From positions 1 through 10,331 of the forward strand of contig CALWEE010000044.1 in NCBI GenBank assembly GCA_944376975.1: a stretch of 10,331 nt of DNA, read 5' to 3'. Both the position numbers and the translations under genes were made by a program. Below the pieces are notes generated by a model that saw nothing but the letters and a program-made list of their open reading frames with translations, was not told the origin of the DNA and made no database searches. Positions 6,901 through 10,331 of the stretch are shown here, in pieces (the stretch's first letter is position 1; each line of letters begins with the position of its first letter). The DNA comes from an uncultured Lachnospiraceae bacterium. GTDB taxonomy: Bacteria; Bacillota; Clostridia; Lachnospirales; Lachnospiraceae.

Positions 6901-6934
6901 ATAAAATATTAAGAAAAATTGAATCATATATTTA

Positions 6935-6963
6935 TTGCTTTTTTTCGCTAAAATGCGTATCAT
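6935..6963 (+). promoter_or_regulatory. Candidate promoter of the zinc-ribbon / DUF5685 / J-domain operon
   Basis: TTGCTT (6935-6940) and TATCAT (6958-6963) are 17 bp apart, with a fair -35 and a good -10, in an AT-rich tract. The predicted start near 6970 would leave a leader of about 75 bases that begins just before the hairpin at 6981-7011. Confidence 0.5.
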
Positions 6964-6980
6964 ACTTTAATAGGATGAAA

Positions 6981-7011
6981 AGGCTCGGCCGCGCGCGGCC
7001 TGTTTGAGCCT
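6981..7011 (+). other. Stacked leader hairpin before the zinc-ribbon gene
   Basis: AGGCTC (6981-6986) pairs with GAGCCT (7006-7011) and encloses the 14-base perfect palindrome GGCCGCGCGCGGCC (6987-7000). No T tract follows, so it is not a terminator. It would lie close to the 5' end of the transcript and about 20 bases before the ribosome binding site, where a strong stem can protect the message or influence initiation. The function is inferred. Confidence 0.5.
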
Positions 7012-7044
7012 GTTTGTGAAAGCGCGATGAAAGGAAGAAAGAAC

Positions 7045-7440
7045 ATGGGAGATAAGTTTCGGAGGATGATGCAGGGAAGATACGGAGCGGATCAGTTGGG
7101 GCAGTTTCTTTCCGTGGCCGCTCTGGTGAGCGTTCTGATCGGTCTGTTCACCGGGTGGAGCTGGTTCAGCCTGTTTGGCATTTTTCTGCTGGCATGGCAG
7201 TATTTCCGTATGTTTTCAAGAAACATCCAGAAACGGTATAATGAAAATCAGGGGTTCCTTCTCCTGCGCCGGCGGGTTGTCGGCTGGTTCCGGAAAGAAA
7301 GATCTTTCGTGGATCAGAATAAAGGGTACCGTATTTTCAAGTGTCCGTCCTGCGGCCAGAAAGTACGGGTGCCTAAAGGCAAAGGGCGGATCAGCATCCA
7401 TTGCCCGAAATGCGGAAATGATTTCATAAAACGGACCTGA
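7045..7440 (+). CDS. Small membrane protein with C-terminal zinc ribbon
   Basis: This 131-residue protein has two closely spaced hydrophobic segments (about residues 17-35 and 38-53), a basic stretch of about 45 residues, and a C-terminal zinc ribbon with cysteine pairs C100-PS-C103 and C120-PK-C123. It probably sits in the cytoplasmic membrane with the ribbon in the cytoplasm, given the Arg/Lys-rich segment next to it. I do not recognise a named family or function. An ATG at 7027 would add six residues, but AAAGGA at 7030-7035 sits correctly only for the ATG at 7045. It is the first gene of a three-gene run with the DUF5685-like and J-domain proteins. The zinc ribbon could bind nucleic acid or another protein. 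Confidence 0.8.
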   Translation: MGDKFRRMMQGRYGADQLGQFLSVAALVSVLIGLFTGWSWFSLFGIFLLAWQYFRMFSRNIQKRYNENQGFLLLRRRVVGWFRKERSFVDQNKGYRIFKCPSCGQKVRVPKGKGRISIHCPKCGNDFIKRT

Positions 7441-7468
7441 CGGTCCGAAGATGGGTGGGAGACGACCT

Positions 7469-8308
7469 TTGTTTGGATATGTTACGACCAATAAACCGGA
7501 ACTTAAAGTTCGGGAGCTTTACCGTTATCAGAATTATTACTGCGGGCTGTGCCAGACGCTGAAACGGCGGTACGGCCATTTCAGCCGCTTTTACCTCACC
7601 TACGACATGACTTTTCTGGCCATGCTGCTCACCGGCCTGTATGAACCGGATACGGCGCGAAGCCTGTACCGATGCCCGACCCGTCCCCTTCGGAAGATGG
7701 ATATATTGAGCAACGAATATCTGGATTACGCGGCGGACATGACGATCTTGCTGTGCTATTACAAGTGCCTGGACGACTGGCACGATGACCGGAAGGCGGC
7801 GGCCTGGCTTGGAAGCCGCGCGCTGAAAGAAAAGGTGCGGCGTCTCGCGGGCCGTTATCCGAGGCAGTACAAAGCGGTGCGCCGGTATATCCGCCTGCTG
7901 ACGGTGAAAGAGGAGGAAGGCTGTTCCAACGTGGATCTGCTGTCCGGACTGACCGGAAGGATGCTGGCTGAGATCTTCGCCATGCGGGAGGACGTGTGGG
8001 CCGAAAACCTGCGGGGCGTGGGGTTTTACCTGGGCAAGTTCATCTATCTTATGGACGCCTATGACGACCTGGAAAAAGATAAAGAAAAGCATCGGTTCAA
8101 TCCGCTGATCAGACAAAGCGGCCGGCCGGATTTAAAGACCTATGTCCGCGACGCGCTGAATACGATCATGGCCTGCTGCGCGGCGGAGTTTGAAAAGCTG
8201 CCGATCTTATTGGATGTTGAAATTTTGCGGAATATCCTGTATGCTGGTGTATGGACGCGTTACGAGAAGGTGGCGCGGCGGGAAAAAGCGGAGGAAAAAA
8301 AGGAATGA
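7469..8308 (+). CDS. DUF5685-like helical protein with two Asp-rich motifs
   Basis: The N-terminus ([15 protein letters not shown], then YYCGLC with C25 and C28) matches my recollection of the DUF5685 family, whose biochemical role I do not know. The protein is about 279 residues, predicted mostly helical and without a signal peptide. It has two acidic motifs: D102-D103-W-H-D106-D107, and D196-x2-D199-D200-x3-D204 followed by R209-F-N-P. Such paired motifs resemble the Mg-diphosphate sites of class I isoprenoid synthases, but that is only an analogy. An ATG at 7451 would give 285 residues. I prefer the TTG at 7469 because family members begin MFGY and a GTGGGAG lies 7 bases upstream. A 6-bp hairpin, CGGACC with GGTCCG (7432-7447), spans the preceding stop codon. 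The stop overlaps the next ATG by four bases. Confidence 0.75.
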   Translation: MFGYVTTNKPELKVRELYRYQNYYCGLCQTLKRRYGHFSRFYLTYDMTFLAMLLTGLYEPDTARSLYRCPTRPLRKMDILSNEYLDYAADMTILLCYYKCLDDWHDDRKAAAWLGSRALKEKVRRLAGRYPRQYKAVRRYIRLLTVKEEEGCSNVDLLSGLTGRMLAEIFAMREDVWAENLRGVGFYLGKFIYLMDAYDDLEKDKEKHRFNPLIRQSGRPDLKTYVRDALNTIMACCAAEFEKLPILLDVEILRNILYAGVWTRYEKVARREKAEEKKE

Positions 8309-8955
8309 ATCCTTACGATATATTAGGCGTATCCCCTTCGGCTACGGATGAAGAGGTGAAAAAAGCTTATCGGGCTTTGAGCCGGAAGTATCATCCGGAT
8401 GCCAATGTGGGCAAACCCAATGAAAAGGAAGCGGAAGAAAAATTCAAACAGATCCAGCAGGCCTACACCCAGATCATGAAAGAGCGGGAAGGCAGCTATG
8501 GTGCGGAAGGCGGTTTCGGCGGCTTTGGCAGCTTCGGTGGTTTCGGCGGTTTCGGCGGCTCCGCGGGAAACCGGAGCGCCAGCGGCAACAGCGACGATAT
8601 CGAGCTCCAGGCGGCGGCCAATTTTATCAATACCGGGCGGTATCGGGAAGCGCTGAACGCCCTGTCGGGCATCAAGAACCGGACATCCCGGTGGTACTAT
8701 CTGAGCGCCATCGCCAATTCCGGAGCGGGCAATCCGGTGGTCGCCCAGGAGATGGCCAAACAGGCGCTGGATATGGAGCCGGGCAATGGCCAGTACCAGA
8801 TGCTCTATCAGCAGCTCCAGTCCGGCGGCCGGTGGTATGGCCACATGGGGCAGCAGTATGGCAGGCCGCAGGGAGGCATGGACGATCTGTGCTGCCGGGT
8901 CGTCGCGCTGAACATGTGCTGCTGGGGATATCCGTGCTGCTGGTGCGGGTTTTAG
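8305..8955 (+). CDS. J-domain (DnaJ-like) protein with Gly/Phe linker and cysteine-rich tail
   Basis: This 216-residue protein begins with a canonical J domain (about 1-62) whose HPD motif at 30-32 should stimulate an Hsp70 (DnaK) ATPase. A Gly/Phe-rich linker follows (about 63-92), then a helical segment (about 97-170) with a weak TPR-like look ([12 protein letters not shown], and QALDMEPGN). It lacks the DnaJ zinc centre and the C-terminal substrate-binding domains, so it is a class C J protein and not DnaJ itself. The last 21 residues hold seven cysteines, 196-197, 205-206, 211-212 and 214, among hydrophobic residues. The ATG at 8305 overlaps the previous stop (ATGA) and has GGAGG 10 bases upstream. 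A longer frame from 8251 lies inside the previous gene. The client is probably one of the two upstream products, which is inference. Confidence 0.85.
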   Translation: MNPYDILGVSPSATDEEVKKAYRALSRKYHPDANVGKPNEKEAEEKFKQIQQAYTQIMKEREGSYGAEGGFGGFGSFGGFGGFGGSAGNRSASGNSDDIELQAAANFINTGRYREALNALSGIKNRTSRWYYLSAIANSGAGNPVVAQEMAKQALDMEPGNGQYQMLYQQLQSGGRWYGHMGQQYGRPQGGMDDLCCRVVALNMCCWGYPCCWCGF

Positions 8956-8966
8956 GCAGAACCCGG

Positions 8967-9003
8967 AAAAGTCTTTGATCGTAAAAGGTCAGGGGCTTTT
9001 TTT
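8967..9003 (+). terminator. Terminator after the J-domain gene
   Basis: A 14-pair stem joins AAAAGTCTTTGATC (8967-8980) and GGTCAGGGGCTTTT (8987-9000), with four G-U pairs and the six-base loop GTAAAA. It runs into seven T residues (8997-9003). It lies 11 bases past the stop and closes the three-gene operon. Confidence 0.85.
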
Positions 9004-9030
9004 ATGCTATCGGCCAGACCGGGTTGCGTC

Positions 9031-9059
9031 TTTTCAAATCGGGCAAGGTATTGTACAAT
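9031..9059 (+). promoter_or_regulatory. Candidate promoter of the Nudix operon
   Basis: TTTTCA (9031-9036) and TACAAT (9054-9059) are 17 bp apart. The predicted start near 9066 leaves about 20 bases before the ATG at 9086, including AGGTGAG. The location directly after a terminator supports it; the -35 is only a partial match. Confidence 0.5.
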
Positions 9060-9085
9060 ATTAAAAAATGGAAACAGGTGAGAAG

Positions 9086-9736
9086 ATGTTTGAAACGCTG
9101 GCAAGACGGAAGCCCCGGATCGTGGATGAGGAACTTTGCCGAAAGTCGGCGGTGGTCATACCTTTGATACAAAAAGAAAACGGGATCCACATACTGTTTG
9201 AAGTGCGTTCGGGAAATCTTCGGACCCAGCCGGGAGAGATCTGTTTCCCGGGCGGAAGCTGTGAAGCGGGGGAGACGCCCCGGCAGACGGCCCTGCGGGA
9301 AATACGGGAAGAATTAAAGATCCGAAAACGGCAGATCCGGCTGATCGGTCCGGCAGATGTATTTATCTCCCCTTTTAACATGATGATCCATCCGTATATC
9401 GGGTGGCTGGAGGATTATAAAGACACCCATAACGGGGAAGTGGCCCAGGTATTTACCGTACCGCTGGCTTTTTTCCAGGATGGGCCGCCCCAGGTGTGGG
9501 AACAGAAGGTGCGGATAGAGCCGGCAAAAGATTTCCCCTGGGACCGGGTGCCGGGCGGGCGCGGGTATCCCTGGAGGCAGGGCCGGTATCCGGTCTGCTT
9601 TTATACCTACAGGGAACCGGACGGCACGGTCAGGCATATATGGGGGCTGACGGCGAAGATCATGGAGAACGCGGCCGCGCTGCTTAAAGAGGCGTCGGTA
9701 TTTTCAGGAGGAAATGGGATAAATGAAAAAAATTAA
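9086..9736 (+). CDS. Nudix hydrolase, CoA pyrophosphatase type
   Basis: This 216-residue enzyme probably cleaves the diphosphate of coenzyme A or related nucleotides. The CoA-type Nudix signature is present upstream of the catalytic box: R41-S42, L45-R46, G50, then FPGG at 54-57. The Nudix box runs from G57 through E63 to R71-E72-x-x-E75-E76. The usual glycine near the end of the box is K78 here, a small departure that leaves all metal-binding glutamates. A C-terminal region of about 100 residues contains the Pro-rich and aromatic stretch PWDRVPGGRGYPW. The ATG at 9068 has no ribosome binding site and would lie at the predicted transcript start; the ATG at 9086 follows AGGTGAG. It overlaps the next gene by 14 bases. 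The exact substrate is inferred from the signature. Confidence 0.85.
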   Translation: MFETLARRKPRIVDEELCRKSAVVIPLIQKENGIHILFEVRSGNLRTQPGEICFPGGSCEAGETPRQTALREIREELKIRKRQIRLIGPADVFISPFNMMIHPYIGWLEDYKDTHNGEVAQVFTVPLAFFQDGPPQVWEQKVRIEPAKDFPWDRVPGGRGYPWRQGRYPVCFYTYREPDGTVRHIWGLTAKIMENAAALLKEASVFSGGNGINEKN

Positions 9737-10133
9737 AAAAAGCACGATCGTCCAGGCGAAGGCCGCGGCGAAGCGCATACTGGAATTTTACTATATGATA
9801 CCCGATGAAGTGACGGCGAAGGAACTGACGCGGACGGTCCGGTGCGTGCCGGAAGAAGCGGTGGACGTGTGGCCGGAACTGAACCTGATGGAAGTGGTGC
9901 TGGAACAGGATTCCCTGATCCTTCAGGATGGCCGGGAATGTTTTGTCGATCCGCTGGACCTGAAGTTCATACAAGACCATCAGATCCGGTCCATTTACGC
10001 GGTCAGCTATGCCGAAGCGGACGGGCTTCTGGCAAGGAAAGCCCTTAAAGACATGATGATGGCCAAAGGCGGTTTTGTGTGCAGCGACACAGACGATTTC
10101 CAGCCCATGTGGACGGCGGAAACCATCGCCTGA
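9723..10133 (+). CDS. Conserved-looking hypothetical protein
   Basis: I do not recognise this 136-residue protein. It has a Lys-rich start, no signal peptide and no hydrophobic segment long enough for a membrane helix, so it is likely cytosolic. The N-terminal half looks helical (KAAAKRILEFYYMIPDEV). The C-terminal half is mixed, with a KALKDMMMAKGGFVCSDTDD stretch and only two cysteines (41 and 118), which form no metal motif. AGGAGG at 9706-9711 is 11 bases upstream of the ATG, within the end of the Nudix gene. Its start precedes the Nudix stop by 14 bases, so translation is probably coupled. The next gene, a HAD phosphatase, follows after 28 bases. Confidence 0.7.
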   Translation: MKKIKKSTIVQAKAAAKRILEFYYMIPDEVTAKELTRTVRCVPEEAVDVWPELNLMEVVLEQDSLILQDGRECFVDPLDLKFIQDHQIRSIYAVSYAEADGLLARKALKDMMMAKGGFVCSDTDDFQPMWTAETIA

Positions 10134-10161
10134 AGACAGACGGGACAAAAGGAGGCGGCTT

Positions 10162-10331
10162 ATGATCCGGACGGTTTTATGGGATATCGACGGAACTTTG
10201 CTCAACTTTAAAAGATCGGAAGAAGTGGCGCTGACAGACTGTTTCCGTCAGGCGGGCGTCGAGCTGACGAAGGAACAGGTCCGTCAGTATTCGGCCATCA
10301 ATGAAAAATGCTGGAAAATGCTGGAACAGGG
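10162..10331 (+). CDS. HAD-family phosphatase, YjjG-like 5'-nucleotidase (N-terminal part, cut by window end)
   Basis: Only the first 56 codons are in the window. They carry the HAD motif I nucleophile signature WDIDGTLL (residues 7-14), with the nucleophile D8 and the acid/base D10. The following residues (NFKRSEEVALTDCFRQAGV) look like the start of a helical cap, as in YjjG-type pyrimidine 5'-nucleotidases or phosphoglycolate phosphatases. AAAAGGAGG at 10147-10153, 8 bases before the ATG, is a strong ribosome binding site. The substrate cannot be decided without the rest of the protein. Next to a Nudix hydrolase, nucleotide clean-up is a reasonable guess. Confidence 0.8.
   Translation, partial: MIRTVLWDIDGTLLNFKRSEEVALTDCFRQAGVELTKEQVRQYSAINEKCWKMLEQ

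Noticed and set aside
8500..8570. Microsatellite-like GGC/TTC-rich repeat in the J-domain gene
   Set aside because: It encodes the Gly/Phe linker normal for J proteins and needs no separate explanation.

Overview
The window looks like chromosome of a moderately GC-rich low-G+C-lineage Gram-positive bacterium, most likely a gut Clostridia member of the Lachnospiraceae type. The reasons are strong AGGAGG ribosome binding sites, a lipoprotein-type PstS, a PhoP/PhoR pair of Firmicutes style, and a DUF5685-like protein next to a short J-domain protein, an arrangement I associate with this family. No rRNA, tRNA, CRISPR array, transposase or phage gene was seen.

Left half (1-4414, minus strand): a complete high-affinity phosphate uptake operon, transcribed right to left as pstS-pstC-pstA-pstB-phoU. 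PstS captures phosphate outside the membrane, PstC and PstA form the channel, PstB supplies ATP hydrolysis, and PhoU links transport state to the sensor kinase. A strong hairpin between pstS and pstC probably keeps pstS mRNA in excess. The operon ends in an unusual stretch (1-163) in which an AACCGT/ACGGTT motif alternates in orientation with a period near 52 bases and makes overlapping, mutually exclusive hairpins, one of which is a good terminator.

Centre (4415-6793): a divergent control region and then phoP-phoR on the plus strand. Two sets of PhoP-box-like repeats at 11-bp spacing face opposite ways, one for pstS and one for phoP, each ending exactly 9 bp before its -10 element. phoP also has an ordinary sigma-A promoter. 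A hairpin terminator closes the unit.

Right half (6794-10331, plus strand): a structured, promoter-bearing leader precedes a tight three-gene operon of unknown role: a two-helix membrane protein with a C-terminal zinc ribbon, a DUF5685-like helical protein with two aspartate-rich motifs, and a J-domain protein with a Gly/Phe linker and a cysteine-rich tail. This operon is the best candidate for an undescribed system. After a terminator comes a second operon: a CoA-type Nudix hydrolase, an unrecognised 136-residue protein, and the start of a HAD phosphatase that runs off the window, perhaps a nucleotide and cofactor clean-up group.
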